Shown here piece after piece: positions 54,248 to 63,264 of a stretch of DNA of 64,000 nucleotides; the first letter of the stretch is position 1, and every line of letters begins with the position of its first letter. The stretch comes from Methanobacteriota archaeon (GTDB lineage Archaea; Thermoplasmatota; Thermoplasmata; Methanomassiliicoccales; Methanomethylophilaceae): contig JAEXCH010000010.1 of assembly GCA_023402275.1 (NCBI GenBank), positions 1-64,000 on the forward strand, written 5' to 3'. Under the pieces are notes generated by a model, which saw only the letters and a list, made by a program, of their open reading frames with translations, searched no databases and was not told the origin of the DNA. A program made the position numbers and the translations under genes.

Positions 54248-55682
54248 TCTGAGAGGATACCAGATCCTCAACGATATCCAAAAACTCCTCTTCCTTTCCC
54301 TCGGGTATGGTGGCACCGGCCGCAACATTGTGGCCTCCGCCATATCCCCCAACCATTTCTGAGGCGGTCTTCATTATGAATGAGAGGTCCAGTCCCCTAT
54401 CAGTAAGGGCTCTGTTCGCTCTTGCCGAAACTTTGATACCGTCATCCGCCTCGGCGAACGCGAATATCGGGAGTTCCCTCTTTGCATCCCCGGAGTTCAG
54501 AAGTATGCCGGCGACTATTCCGACCACGGTCTCCCTTATCTCCGGACCCGCATCGAAGTACTGTACGAATCTCCGCTCTCTGAGAAGTCTGTTCTCTTTG
54601 ATGTAGGAAAGTGCCGTCGATATGTTCTTCCTGTGATCGGAACGGTTCCTGTCCGCATCCTCCATTGCCGTCATGTCACCGAGGCAGATCCTCAATCCGG
54701 TTATCGCATCATCGTATCTTCCGCATGAGTTCAGGACGGTCGCGAATTCCTTCGCATCCCTTAATCCTGTGTGTGAACCGAATCTTGTTATGGTGTAGAC
54801 CTCTCCGATCAATCGTTTTCTCTTCTCTTCATCATCCAGCATGGATAGCAATCTTTCCGTTGCCCTCTCCCTCTCATTGGTATTGAGATCGCTCCATGTC
54901 CTCTGGACGCTGCCGTTCTTCAGCGGTATGCCGAGGTCAGAGAAGAATGCCAGACATCCACCGTTATTGTCGCTGATGCCTGGTATCGAAGGGTCGCTGC
55001 TGTATTGCATGAATTGTATCAACGGGCGGTAATCCCTGCCGAAGTACCTTATGTCATTCTCAGAGGTGACATCGCCTATTTCCTCTGCTTCTTTCAGTAT
55101 TATCCGGTTGTAACTTACCAGTCTGGATTCCCTGTGGTCCTGCAGATCCCCCACGGCACCTACGATCGCCAGGAATGCAAGGTCAGAATTGTTGGGATCG
55201 ATGGTCTTGGACAGAAGATAGGTCATTCCCGCACCGCATATCTCGTATGATCCTGATACTCCGTAGGAATGAGGATTGAGATGATGCACCTCGTAGAAAT
55301 CGTCGATGAAGGTCTGTCTGTTCCTCCATTTATGGTCGGGTACGTGGTGATCCGTTATGATGATCCCCGGCCTCTTGAATTCAGATAGATAGGCGCTTCC
55401 TAGATCACAGATCCATATGATGTCCTCGGTGGAGTTGTTTATGGCATCGATCGTATCCTCGGTGATCTTCTTCTCGAACACCATCGTATAATCCTTGCCC
55501 AATCTTTCCAATGTGGTCGCGGCTATGCCGCCCGAGGATATCCCGTCCGCATCTATGTGAGTGATCACTCTGACAGTGTCGGCAGCCTTCAAGGTCCTGG
55601 CAGCCTTTTCCAGATCATTCAGTAATCGTTTGTCAAAAGTGCAGGTTCCATCCATATTGACCTTGGCCTCATTCCGTATCAC
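54240..55682 (-). CDS. RecJ-like DHH phosphoesterase
   Basis: A 480-residue DHH-DHHA1 protein. Motifs include ITHIDADGISSGGIAATTL, ICDLGSAYLSE, IIITDHHVPD (DHH) and the DHHA1-type GGYGGGHNVAAGATIP near the C-terminus. Archaeal RecJ-like proteins are single-strand exonucleases or part of the GINS-associated nuclease (GAN). Which of these this is cannot be told here. It is divergent from the metallophosphoesterase gene. Confidence 0.88.
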   Translation of the reverse strand: MIRNEAKVNMDGTCTFDKRLLNDLEKAARTLKAADTVRVITHIDADGISSGGIAATTLERLGKDYTMVFEKKITEDTIDAINNSTEDIIWICDLGSAYLSEFKRPGIIITDHHVPDHKWRNRQTFIDDFYEVHHLNPHSYGVSGSYEICGAGMTYLLSKTIDPNNSDLAFLAIVGAVGDLQDHRESRLVSYNRIILKEAEEIGDVTSENDIRYFGRDYRPLIQFMQYSSDPSIPGISDNNGGCLAFFSDLGIPLKNGSVQRTWSDLNTNERERATERLLSMLDDEEKRKRLIGEVYTITRFGSHTGLRDAKEFATVLNSCGRYDDAITGLRICLGDMTAMEDADRNRSDHRKNISTALSYIKENRLLRERRFVQYFDAGPEIRETVVGIVAGILLNSGDAKRELPIFAFAEADDGIKVSARANRALTDRGLDLSFIMKTASEMVGGYGGGHNVAAGATIPEGKEEEFLDIVEDLVSSQII

Positions 55683-55744
55683 GGACCAACCAGAAAAACT
55701 ATTCCATAAAACCAGATTAATATGAGCAATCCCATCAAGACATC

Positions 55745-56467
55745 ATGAGGACATGTGAGATCCTTCCGGGAGTAAAGGTAACGAACGACAGGTGCCTGAT
55801 ACTTGAAGATGGGCCCACCGTCGTTCTCGGTGATCTCCATCTCGGTTACGAAAGTGCTCTGGAGGAGGAAGGTATGTACATCCCTAGGATGAATACCCAA
55901 TCCATCAGGGATGCAATCAACGAAATACTTTCGGAATACGAACCTAGAAGGGTGGTTCTTCTGGGAGACATAAAACACGATTTCAAAAGGTCCAAACGCG
56001 AGGCAAGGGAAGAGGTCAGGAAGATAGTGGACCTTCTTCTGGAAGCGGCCGATGTCATAGTTGTAAAGGGGAATCACGACAATTTCCTGCAGAACATCCT
56101 GTCAGACATGGGGCTTATGGCCGTGGATCACATAGATATCGGAGGATTCCGCATGGAACACGGGCATGTGGATTCTCAGGTCAGGCCTGTCATCATCGGT
56201 CATGAGCATCCTTCAGTAAGGATACCGGGCGTTATGAGCGGGGGCATGAAGATACACTGTTTCGTTCATCAGAAGGAGGACGGGGTCATCGTCCTTCCTC
56301 CATTCAGTCCTTTCTCTGCCGGCAACGATCTCGTTCTGGACGGAAAATGCATCATGGCTCCGGCATTGGGCACTTCAAATTATTCCGAGGCGGACATATA
56401 CGGGGTGTCCGAGGTAGGGATAATGAAACTCGGAAAACTCAGGGATGTAATGGATATAAATCTCTGA
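55745..56467 (+). CDS. Metallophosphoesterase
   Basis: A 240-residue calcineurin-type phosphoesterase with VLGDLHLGYE, GDIKHDF, VKGNHDN, EHGHVDSQ and GHEHPS, the complete five-motif set for a dinuclear metal site. It resembles the archaeal SbcD/Mre11-related phosphoesterase group, but without the DNA-binding extension, and the substrate is unknown. It is divergent from the DHH gene (62-nt gap). Confidence 0.87.
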   Translation: MRTCEILPGVKVTNDRCLILEDGPTVVLGDLHLGYESALEEEGMYIPRMNTQSIRDAINEILSEYEPRRVVLLGDIKHDFKRSKREAREEVRKIVDLLLEAADVIVVKGNHDNFLQNILSDMGLMAVDHIDIGGFRMEHGHVDSQVRPVIIGHEHPSVRIPGVMSGGMKIHCFVHQKEDGVIVLPPFSPFSAGNDLVLDGKCIMAPALGTSNYSEADIYGVSEVGIMKLGKLRDVMDINL

Positions 56468-56521
56468 TGCCGATGTGAAAAAGGTTCGAAAACCATATGA
56501 TATAACATCATAGCCTACCCA

Positions 56522-56530
56522 ATTAAATAA
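56522..56530 (+). promoter_or_regulatory. TATA box of the CoM methyltransferase gene
   Basis: ATTAAATAA lies about 38 nt before the ATG at 56565 and predicts a short leader that still contains the Shine-Dalgarno AGGAG (56552-56556). Confidence 0.5.
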
Positions 56531-56564
56531 CTGTATTCTATTTCGAGCTTTAGGAGATATGCAT

Positions 56565-57605
56565 ATGTCAATGACTCCAAGAGAAAGAGTAATCTCAGCA
56601 ATGAAGATGGAAGAGCTCGACAGGCCTCCGGTGGCAATTTTCACCCAGGCCGCTACGATCGGGCAGATGGACAAGGTCGGTGCCGCATGGCCCGAAGCCC
56701 ACAAACAGGCAGACCTTATGGCAAAACTAGGAACCGCACAGGCAGACATGTTCGGATTTGAATGTGTAAGGGCACCATTCTGTCTCACAGCAGAGGCTGA
56801 GAGACTCGGATGCAGGGTTCAGGTAGACAAGAAGGACGCAGCACCCATGATCAAGGAGCACCCGTTCCACTTCGACCCTATGACCGGCGAGTACGATGAC
56901 CCCGCAGCACTCATGTCCCCTGAGGAGTTCCTTCAGGGCGGCAGGCCCGCAGAGGCAATCAAAGCAATGGCCCTCATGAAGAAATCACACGGCGAGGAAT
57001 TCGCTGTTGTCGCAGGTAACACCGGACCATTCACCCTTGCAGGTCACATGATCAACACCGAGAACATGGTCTTCGGTATGATGATGGCACCCGAAGAGGT
57101 ATCAAGATGGGTAGCAGGTGTAAACCCTATAGTGAAGGCATACACCCAGGCACTCGCAGATGCAGGTGCGGACGCAATTCAGATGTCCGAGCCTTCCGCA
57201 TCCACAGATATGCTCGCACCCGACATGTTCGAGGACGCATCCGGTAAATTCGTAAGGGAGAGCCTTGCAACCGTTAAGGACGCATTCTCGGTCCTCCACA
57301 TCTGCGGAGACACATACCCCATACTTGACGGTATGATCGCCACGAACGTGACAGGAATGTCCATCGAGGAGAAGGTCGACCCCTTCAAAGCGACTGAGAA
57401 GGTCAACAAGAGAGCAGTGCTCGTAGGAAACGTAGGATCCGTCAAGCCTCTCTTCCAGGGAACACCGGAAGAGGTCAAGGCCGCTGCAGAGAACTGCTGC
57501 AAGGCAGGATTCAACGTAATATCCTCTGGTTGCGGTGTTGCATCAGCAACGACCAACGAGAACATGCAGGCCCTTGTTGACGCAGTTAAGGCCTACAAGA
57601 ACTGA
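56565..57605 (+). CDS. Methylcobamide:CoM methyltransferase (MtaA/MtbA family)
   Basis: This 346-residue protein moves the methyl group from a methylated corrinoid protein to coenzyme M. It belongs to the uroporphyrinogen-decarboxylase-like methyltransferase family: MTPRERVISAMKMEELDRPPV at the N-terminus, and the zinc ligands H245, C247 (LHICGDT) and C323 (SSGCGV). The ATG at 56565 has AGGAG 8 nt upstream. MtaA (methanol) and MtbA (methylamine) cannot be separated by eye, so I give no symbol. It supplies methyl-CoM to the Mcr enzyme encoded downstream. Confidence 0.9.
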   Translation: MSMTPRERVISAMKMEELDRPPVAIFTQAATIGQMDKVGAAWPEAHKQADLMAKLGTAQADMFGFECVRAPFCLTAEAERLGCRVQVDKKDAAPMIKEHPFHFDPMTGEYDDPAALMSPEEFLQGGRPAEAIKAMALMKKSHGEEFAVVAGNTGPFTLAGHMINTENMVFGMMMAPEEVSRWVAGVNPIVKAYTQALADAGADAIQMSEPSASTDMLAPDMFEDASGKFVRESLATVKDAFSVLHICGDTYPILDGMIATNVTGMSIEEKVDPFKATEKVNKRAVLVGNVGSVKPLFQGTPEEVKAAAENCCKAGFNVISSGCGVASATTNENMQALVDAVKAYKN

Positions 57606-57699
57606 ATGTAAGAACAAACCCTTTCCAAACCATTTACCATTTTGTCATTTTGTTTTCGGATGCATATGTTTATTCGTTCACACATCGATACTGTCCCTC

Positions 57700-58410
57700 A
57701 TGTCCGACATACTGAGAACCAATGCAGATTATGCAAAGAAGCTCAAGACGATATTGAAGCTCAGAGCCGAACCTGTTGCGGTGAAACTGATCAAGGAGGG
57801 TGATGAATGTCCCGAGGGCCCTAAGATACCCGATTCACAGATAAGCCATTGTCAGGCGATATTCCGCGCCAAGAAAGGCGAGTGCATCCGTATGCCGTTC
57901 GAGTCCCAAAGCTGCCATGTCGGAGCAGCAGTGCTTGGAATGACAGAGACACCGGCCAAGGTGGCGTCCGGCGAGTTCCATGCGGGTGTAGGCATCCATG
58001 ATTCGGCGGATGCCGCGAAGAGGATGATAGACGACAGGATACTCATACCTTACAAGACATCTGGGGAAGTGGTGTGCCCTCTTGAGAAGGCGGATTTCGT
58101 TCCGGATGTGGTGGTGATCATAGATGTTGTGGAGAGGATATATTGGATAACCTCGATGATGACCGCTTCCAAAGGAGGAAGGGCGACATTCAGCACAGCC
58201 CCGTTCCAATGTGCGTGCGAAGATGTTGTTGCGTTACCAATGGTAAATGATGTTCCCAATGTCTCGTTGGGATGCTTCGGATGCAGGAAGAAGACCGATA
58301 TGGCGCCCGATGAACTCGCATGCGGGATACCTTACGACCTGATCCCGGAATACGTCTCTAGACTGGAAAGGTATTCGGAAGGTGCGCTCTCCAAGGCAAA
58401 ACGCGACTAA
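57700..58410 (+). CDS. DUF169 family protein
   Basis: A 236-residue DUF169 protein with LRAEPVAVKLIKEGDECPEG, SHCQAIFRAKKGEC and CHVGAAVLGM near the N-terminus, and GCFGCRKKTDMAPDELACGIPYD near the C-terminus. Conserved cysteines suggest a cofactor or metal site. The function of DUF169 is unproven. A TATA-like stretch around 57661-57675 fits a leaderless ATG at 57700. It sits between the CoM methyltransferase gene and mcrB. Confidence 0.85.
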   Translation: MSDILRTNADYAKKLKTILKLRAEPVAVKLIKEGDECPEGPKIPDSQISHCQAIFRAKKGECIRMPFESQSCHVGAAVLGMTETPAKVASGEFHAGVGIHDSADAAKRMIDDRILIPYKTSGEVVCPLEKADFVPDVVVIIDVVERIYWITSMMTASKGGRATFSTAPFQCACEDVVALPMVNDVPNVSLGCFGCRKKTDMAPDELACGIPYDLIPEYVSRLERYSEGALSKAKRD

Positions 58411-58488
58411 ACCAATTAGTGTTATTTTATTCTGTTTTGATGATAACATGTTATACGCTGTTTTTGATAATGTTGTTACCATAGAGAA

Positions 58489-58498
58489 TTTATAAATA
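58489..58498 (+). promoter_or_regulatory. mcr promoter P1 (TATA box)
   Basis: TTTATAAATA is a near-perfect archaeal TATA box. It predicts a start near 58520 and a leader of about 165 nt for mcrB that would include the palindrome at 58534 and the second TATA box. Confidence 0.6.
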
Positions 58499-58533
58499 CT
58501 AGGGAAAGGACCAAAACCTACGATATCGGATAT

Positions 58534-58549
58534 TTTCGGTTCGCCGAAA
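58534..58549. promoter_or_regulatory. Inverted repeat between the two mcr promoters
   Basis: TTTCGG-TTCG-CCGAAA is a perfect 6-bp stem with a TTCG tetraloop, just downstream of the predicted P1 start. It could be an RNA hairpin (attenuator or stabiliser) or a protein-binding operator. Confidence 0.5.
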
Positions 58550-58586
58550 TGTTGAAAAATCATCATTTTTGTTCAAAAACCACATA

Positions 58587-58607
58587 TTTTCGCATGGGTT
58601 TAAATTA
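58587..58607 (+). promoter_or_regulatory. mcr promoter P2 with a TTTTCGC site at the BRE
   Basis: TTTAAATTA (58599-58607) is a second TATA box. TTTTCGC (58587-58593) lies just upstream, where a BRE or regulator would contact. It predicts a start near 58630 and a leader of about 58 nt. Confidence 0.55.
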
Positions 58608-58639
58608 GATAATACATTAACCTACCTCGCAAGGGGAAT

Positions 58640-58661
58640 GCGAAAAACTGACGATTTTCGC
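58640..58661. promoter_or_regulatory. TTTTCGC inverted repeat in the mcrB leader
   Basis: GCGAAAA (58640-58646) and TTTTCGC (58655-58661) form an inverted repeat with an 8-nt spacer, just upstream of the mcrB Shine-Dalgarno AAGGAGGT. The same heptamer occurs at 58587, and a TTTTCGG variant at 58533-58539. Confidence 0.5.
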
Positions 58662-58687
58662 GAATTATTTGAACAAGGAGGTATGAA

Positions 58688-60016
58688 ATGCCAAAATACA
58701 AGGACGTAGTTGACCTGTATGACGACAACGGAAAACGCATAGCGAAAGAAGTTCCGTTGGAAGCCATCAGTCCTCTGCGCAACAATGCGATCAAGAGGAT
58801 CGTGTCTCTTACCAAGAGAACTGTGGCTGTCAACCTTGCCGGAATCGAGAAGGCTCTCAAGACCGGTAACATGGCTGGCGCCCAGATCAAAGGGAAAGAG
58901 GTAGACATAAAACTTGTCGACAGCGCAAAGAAAATTGCAGCAGCAGTCAAGGAAAAAGTGCAGGTAGTTGCCGATGACGACACAGTCGTCACAATAAAGG
59001 CAGACGGGAAGAGCTTGGTCGTAATAGTACCGGAAGCAAGAGTGAACTCAGGTGTAGAATACACAACCGGTTTCACTGCAGTAGCATCCGCAGTAACAGA
59101 GGCGATCATTGACGAGTTCAAGATCCCCATGTACAAGGCCAACATGGTAAAGGCAGCAGTTTGGGGAAGATACCCTCAGACAGTCGGATTCGACGGTGCC
59201 AACGTAAAATCCATATTGGACATCCCACAGAACAACGAGGGAGCAGGTTACGCACTCAGGAACATCATGGCGAACCACGTCGTCGCACTTGTCAACAAGA
59301 ACGCGATGCAGGGTGTAGCACTCTCGGCAATATTCGAGCAGTGCGGTGCATATGAGATGGGTGACGCGATCGGAAACTTCGAGAGAAGCCACCTCCTCGG
59401 TCTCGCATATCAGGGACTTAATGCTAACAACATGTTGTACACCATTGTCAAGAAGAACGGAAAGACCGGAACGGTCGGTACCGTTATCGAATCCCTTATG
59501 GCAAGGGCAATAGACGATGGCGTCATATACGTAAAAGAGACCCTTCCCTCAGGCTACAAGGTGTACTCCACAAAGGACCTTCCTCTGTGGAACGCATACG
59601 CAGCCGTCGGACAGGTCGCAGCCGTCATGGTGAACGTCGGTGCAGCAAGAGCAGCACAGGGAGTTCCCGGAACCGTTCTGTACTACAACGATCTGCTCGA
59701 GCACGAGACCGGACTGCCCGGTGTCGATTACGGAAGATCCGAAGGAGTCGGTGTCGGTATGTCATTCTTCTCCCACTCGATCTATGGAGGAGGAGGACCC
59801 GGTCTGTTCCACGGAAACCACGTGGTCACAAGACACTCCAAGGGAGTTCTGATCCCCGCAGTCACTGCAGCCAACTGTCTTGACGGAGGAACACAGACCT
59901 TCTCGCCTGAAGCAACATCCGGACTCATCAAAGAGGTTTTCGGAGACATGACTGAATTCCGCACACCTATGCAGGTCGTAGGTGCAGAGGCGAAGAAGAT
60001 CGCAAAGAAGGTCTGA
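58688..60016 (+). CDS. mcrB: Methyl-coenzyme M reductase, beta subunit
   Basis: McrB is the beta subunit of the alpha2beta2gamma2 Ni-F430 enzyme that releases methane from methyl-CoM and CoB. The 442 residues include YKDVVDLYDDNGKRI at the N-terminus, VEYTTGFTAVASAVTEAIIDEF and YGGGGPGLFHGNHVVTRHSKG near the C-terminus, which belongs to the active-site channel. AAGGAGGT 6 nt before the ATG is an unusually perfect ribosome-binding site. It is first in mcrBDGA. Confidence 0.98.
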   Translation: MPKYKDVVDLYDDNGKRIAKEVPLEAISPLRNNAIKRIVSLTKRTVAVNLAGIEKALKTGNMAGAQIKGKEVDIKLVDSAKKIAAAVKEKVQVVADDDTVVTIKADGKSLVVIVPEARVNSGVEYTTGFTAVASAVTEAIIDEFKIPMYKANMVKAAVWGRYPQTVGFDGANVKSILDIPQNNEGAGYALRNIMANHVVALVNKNAMQGVALSAIFEQCGAYEMGDAIGNFERSHLLGLAYQGLNANNMLYTIVKKNGKTGTVGTVIESLMARAIDDGVIYVKETLPSGYKVYSTKDLPLWNAYAAVGQVAAVMVNVGAARAAQGVPGTVLYYNDLLEHETGLPGVDYGRSEGVGVGMSFFSHSIYGGGGPGLFHGNHVVTRHSKGVLIPAVTAANCLDGGTQTFSPEATSGLIKEVFGDMTEFRTPMQVVGAEAKKIAKKV

Positions 60017-60023
60017 GTTGTCT

Positions 60024-60467
60024 ATGTCGAGTGAACCAACAGTAGATTACGCGGGAATACCACTTCCCGAAGTAGAGATATTCTCAAATGCTCTGCTCAG
60101 CGCCGAGACGACCGAAAAGGTACTCAATGCGCTTGAGCCGATCGAGCACATCAGACAGATAAACATGACCGGTGAGAGCATATCGAAGAATCTCAACAGC
60201 GGTCCCGGAAAAGGGCTACCGAACAACCACTCCGAGCGCAAGGTGATAAAGGTCGGCGGGCGTGACGTAGAGTTGAGATTCATGGTCGGAGCTTTCTACA
60301 TCGAATTGGATGTGGACAGCGAAGCACTGCTCGATGAGACCGTTGAGAAGATCAAGGCAGCCTGTGAGGAAACAATGCCTCTCGGGTTCAGCGTAAATGT
60401 AGGAAGATACTCGAAATACAGAAAGACACTCAGAGATTACAGAGGTGAAAATTATGGCAACATATAA
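60024..60467 (+). CDS. mcrD: Methyl-coenzyme M reductase operon protein D
   Basis: McrD is a small accessory protein believed to help Mcr assembly or post-translational maturation. The 147 residues include VEIFSNALLSAETTEKVLNALEPIEHIRQINMTGES and a ferredoxin-like beta-alpha-beta fold pattern. The ATG at 60024 and a TTG at 60018 (with AAGGT 5 nt upstream) are both possible starts. Its end overlaps mcrG by 14 nt. No mcrC follows, unlike in most methanogens. Confidence 0.9.
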   Translation: MSSEPTVDYAGIPLPEVEIFSNALLSAETTEKVLNALEPIEHIRQINMTGESISKNLNSGPGKGLPNNHSERKVIKVGGRDVELRFMVGAFYIELDVDSEALLDETVEKIKAACEETMPLGFSVNVGRYSKYRKTLRDYRGENYGNI

Positions 60468-61230
60468 GAGACAGTTCTACCCCGGAACCACATCCCCTGC
60501 TAAAAACAGAAGGAGATACATGGATCCTAAGGCGAACTTGAAGAAACTTCGCGATGTATCCATGGACGACGTCGTCAGGATAATGGGACACCGCAACCCC
60601 GGAGAGGACTACAAATCCATCCACCCCCCGATCGAGGAGGGCAAAGAGCCCGACTGTCCGATAAGGAAACTTGTCGTACCGATCGAGGGAGCAAAGAAAG
60701 GAGACAGGATCAGGTACATACAGTTCACTGATTCGGTCTACTTCGCACCGATATCCCCCTACCAGAGGGCATGGATGTACCTTTCAAGGTACAGAGGTAT
60801 CGACACCGGAACACTGTCCGGAAGACAGATCATCGAGATAAGGGAGAGGGACCTTGAGAAACTCGCCAAAGAGATGATCGACAATGAGACCTTCGACCCC
60901 GCACTTACCGGTATCAGAGGAGCAACAGTTCACGGACACGCATGCCGTCTCGATGAGAACGGTCTGATGTTCGATGCCTGGCAGAGATACGTTTGGGACA
61001 AGGACAAGAAAGAAGTAGTTTACGTTAAGGATCAGGTCGCCATCCCCCTCGATAGGAGGATCGCCGTTGGAAAACCAGCGTCAATGAACGACCTTAAGAA
61101 GAGGACAACGATCTTCAGAGCCGACGGCGTGGACATGAGGGATGACAAAGAAGTTACTGAATACGGACTCAGGATCCACAAGCTCAGGACACTTGGTGGC
61201 TATCAGCCCTTCAATGTAAAGGATGTGTAA
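60454..61230 (+). CDS. mcrG: Methyl-coenzyme M reductase, gamma subunit
   Basis: McrG is the gamma subunit of methyl-CoM reductase. The 258 residues begin MATYKRQFYPGTTSPAKNRR and include HRNPGEDYKSIHPPIEE, SRYRGIDTGTLSGRQIIE and GYQPFNVKDV at the end, as in other methanogens. I start at the ATG at 60454, which has GAGGTG 6 nt upstream, rather than the in-frame GTG at 60445. mcrA follows after 2 nt. Confidence 0.97.
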   Translation: MATYKRQFYPGTTSPAKNRRRYMDPKANLKKLRDVSMDDVVRIMGHRNPGEDYKSIHPPIEEGKEPDCPIRKLVVPIEGAKKGDRIRYIQFTDSVYFAPISPYQRAWMYLSRYRGIDTGTLSGRQIIEIRERDLEKLAKEMIDNETFDPALTGIRGATVHGHACRLDENGLMFDAWQRYVWDKDKKEVVYVKDQVAIPLDRRIAVGKPASMNDLKKRTTIFRADGVDMRDDKEVTEYGLRIHKLRTLGGYQPFNVKDV

Positions 61231-61232
61231 AC

Positions 61233-62897
61233 ATGGCCGGCAAACAGAAAGAAAAGCTTTTCATGGAAGCTGTCAAGAAGAAGTTCAAAGAGGACCCAAC
61301 CGACATGGAGACGAAATATTACGTCTATGGAGGATGGAAACAGTCCAAGAGCAAAGTGGAATTCCAGAAATCAGCAGAGGAGATCGCAAAGAAGCGCGGT
61401 TTCCCTATGATGAACGAGGACATCGGTGTCCCGCTCGGACAGAGGTCATGGATGCCCTACCAGCTGTCACACACTGACATCTATGTAGAGGCAGACGATC
61501 TCCACTGTGTCAACAACCCTGCTATCCAGCAGGCATGGGATGACATCAGGAGGACCGTCCTTGTTGGTCTCGACTCCCCTCACAGCACGATCGAGAAGAG
61601 ATTGGGAAAAGAGGTAACACCCGAGACCATCAACTCATATCTGGAAGTTGTTAACCACACAATGCCCGGTGGAGCAGTTGTTCAGGAGCACATGGCAGAG
61701 GTCAACCCTGCATTGGTGTACGACTCGTACGTCAAAGTGTTCTCCGGAGACGACGACCTGATCGATGAGATCGACTCAAGGTTCGTCATCGACATCAACA
61801 AACTCTTCCCCAAGGCTCAGGCAGAGCAGTTGAAGAAAGCGATCGGAAAAACCCTGATGCAGGCTGTCCGCGTTCCTACCATCGTAGGAAGGCTCATGGA
61901 CGGTGCAACTGTATCCAGGCACGCAGCTATGCAGATCTCGATGGCTTTCATCTCCTCCTACAAACTCGCAGCAGGAGAGGCAGCTATCGCAGACTTCGCA
62001 TACTCTGCTAAGCACCAGTCTATCAACATGGGAACCATGATGCCCGCAAGGCGTGCAAGAGGACCCAACGAACCCGGAGGAATACCCTTCGGATTCTTTG
62101 CTGATATGCTTCAGTCCGACCGTGTCTATCCTGACGACCCGGGAAGAGCAGTTCTCGAGACAGTCGGTCTCGGTGCAGCGATCTTCGACCAGGTCTACCT
62201 CGGTGGATACATGTCCGGTGGTGTAGGATTCACTCAGTACGCAACAGCGACATACACTGATAACATCCTCGAGGACTACGTCTACTACGCCATTGACAGG
62301 ATCAATGACAAGTATGGCGGATTCTGTAAATTGGATCCCTCAAAGTACGACGAGCTCCTCAAACTCGGAGACGACGTCAACGCATACGCATTGGAGATGT
62401 ACGAGAGATACCCCGCTGTCATGGAGACACACTTCGGTGGATCCCAGAGAGCGACCGTTGCAGCAGCAACGACCGGTATCGCCGGATCGATGGCTACCGG
62501 TGTAGCAGACTGCGGTCTGAACATGTGGTACCTTTCAATGCTCCAGCACAAGGAGAGGACAGGAAGGCTCGGATTCTACGGATACGACCTGCAGGACCAG
62601 TGCGGTTCCGCGAACTCGTTCTCATACAGGTCCGACGAGGGTCTGCCTGCTGAGCTCAGAGGTCCGAACTACCCCAACTACGCAATGAACGTCGGTCACC
62701 TGTCTGGATACTCCGGTATCGCAAAGGCAGCTCACGTCGCACGTGGAGACGCATACACCGCCAATCCCTTCATACGTGTCGCATTCGCAGATCCCAGCTT
62801 GATCTTCGACTTCGCGAACATCACGAAGGAGATCGGAAGAGGTGGACTCAGAGAGTTCGTCCCCGCCGGCGAGAGGACCGCGGTCATCAAAGGCTGA
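61233..62897 (+). CDS. mcrA: Methyl-coenzyme M reductase, alpha subunit
   Basis: McrA is the catalytic alpha subunit. The 554 residues hold sites that are modified in other methanogens: the His of SAKHQSINMG, the Arg in MPARRARG, the Gln of GGSQRA, and YGYDLQDQCG, where G450 is the thioglycine and C457 the S-methyl-Cys equivalents. GGVGFTQYATATYTDNILEDY is the usual primer region of mcrA surveys. A YcaO homologue that could make the thioglycine is encoded just downstream on the other strand. Confidence 0.98.
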   Translation: MAGKQKEKLFMEAVKKKFKEDPTDMETKYYVYGGWKQSKSKVEFQKSAEEIAKKRGFPMMNEDIGVPLGQRSWMPYQLSHTDIYVEADDLHCVNNPAIQQAWDDIRRTVLVGLDSPHSTIEKRLGKEVTPETINSYLEVVNHTMPGGAVVQEHMAEVNPALVYDSYVKVFSGDDDLIDEIDSRFVIDINKLFPKAQAEQLKKAIGKTLMQAVRVPTIVGRLMDGATVSRHAAMQISMAFISSYKLAAGEAAIADFAYSAKHQSINMGTMMPARRARGPNEPGGIPFGFFADMLQSDRVYPDDPGRAVLETVGLGAAIFDQVYLGGYMSGGVGFTQYATATYTDNILEDYVYYAIDRINDKYGGFCKLDPSKYDELLKLGDDVNAYALEMYERYPAVMETHFGGSQRATVAAATTGIAGSMATGVADCGLNMWYLSMLQHKERTGRLGFYGYDLQDQCGSANSFSYRSDEGLPAELRGPNYPNYAMNVGHLSGYSGIAKAAHVARGDAYTANPFIRVAFADPSLIFDFANITKEIGRGGLREFVPAGERTAVIKG

Positions 62898-62902
62898 TCC
62901 CG

Positions 62903-63196
62903 ATGGTGGCAGTAGGGGACATACTGAAGTACATACCGACATCGACGGTCGGAAAGGTAACGGATGTCAGGGAGAGGGATGGAAAGGTCTGGGTGAAACT
63001 GGACTTCACGAACCTCTACTACGACTTCGAATACCTGAAGACCGCAGACCCGTCGGAGTACAAGGCGGTCTCCTACAAAGAGCGTGAAAAGAACACCGCC
63101 GAAGGGCGTGAGGGCGCAGAGAAGGCACTTGAAGAACTCCGCAAAACGGAGGAAGAAGTGGATATCCGTGACTTCACACCAAGCGGCGGTGGATAA
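62903..63196 (+). CDS. DUF2098 protein after mcrA
   Basis: A 97-residue protein resembling DUF2098 of methanogens: MVAVGDILKYIPTSTVGKVTDVRERDGKVWVKLDFTNL with VGKVTDV suggests a small SH3-like barrel. A charged helical tail follows. It starts 5 nt after mcrA and ends at the operon terminator, so it is the fifth gene of the mcr operon. Its role is unknown, though its place suggests one in Mcr production or maturation. Confidence 0.82.
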   Translation: MVAVGDILKYIPTSTVGKVTDVRERDGKVWVKLDFTNLYYDFEYLKTADPSEYKAVSYKEREKNTAEGREGAEKALEELRKTEEEVDIRDFTPSGGG

Positions 63197-63221
63197 ACCC
63201 CTTTAATCCTTTTACTTTCAT

Positions 63222-63249
63222 CTCCCTCTTCGGAGGGAGTTTTTTTTAA
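63222..63249 (+). terminator. Strong terminator of the mcr operon
   Basis: CTCCCTC-TTCG-GAGGGAG forms a 7-bp stem with a UUCG tetraloop and is followed by nine T (63240-63248). It lies 26 nt after the DUF2098 stop. The opposite strand lacks a T run, so it acts mainly for the mcr operon. Confidence 0.85.
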
Positions 63250-63264
63250 TAAAATAAAAAAAGA

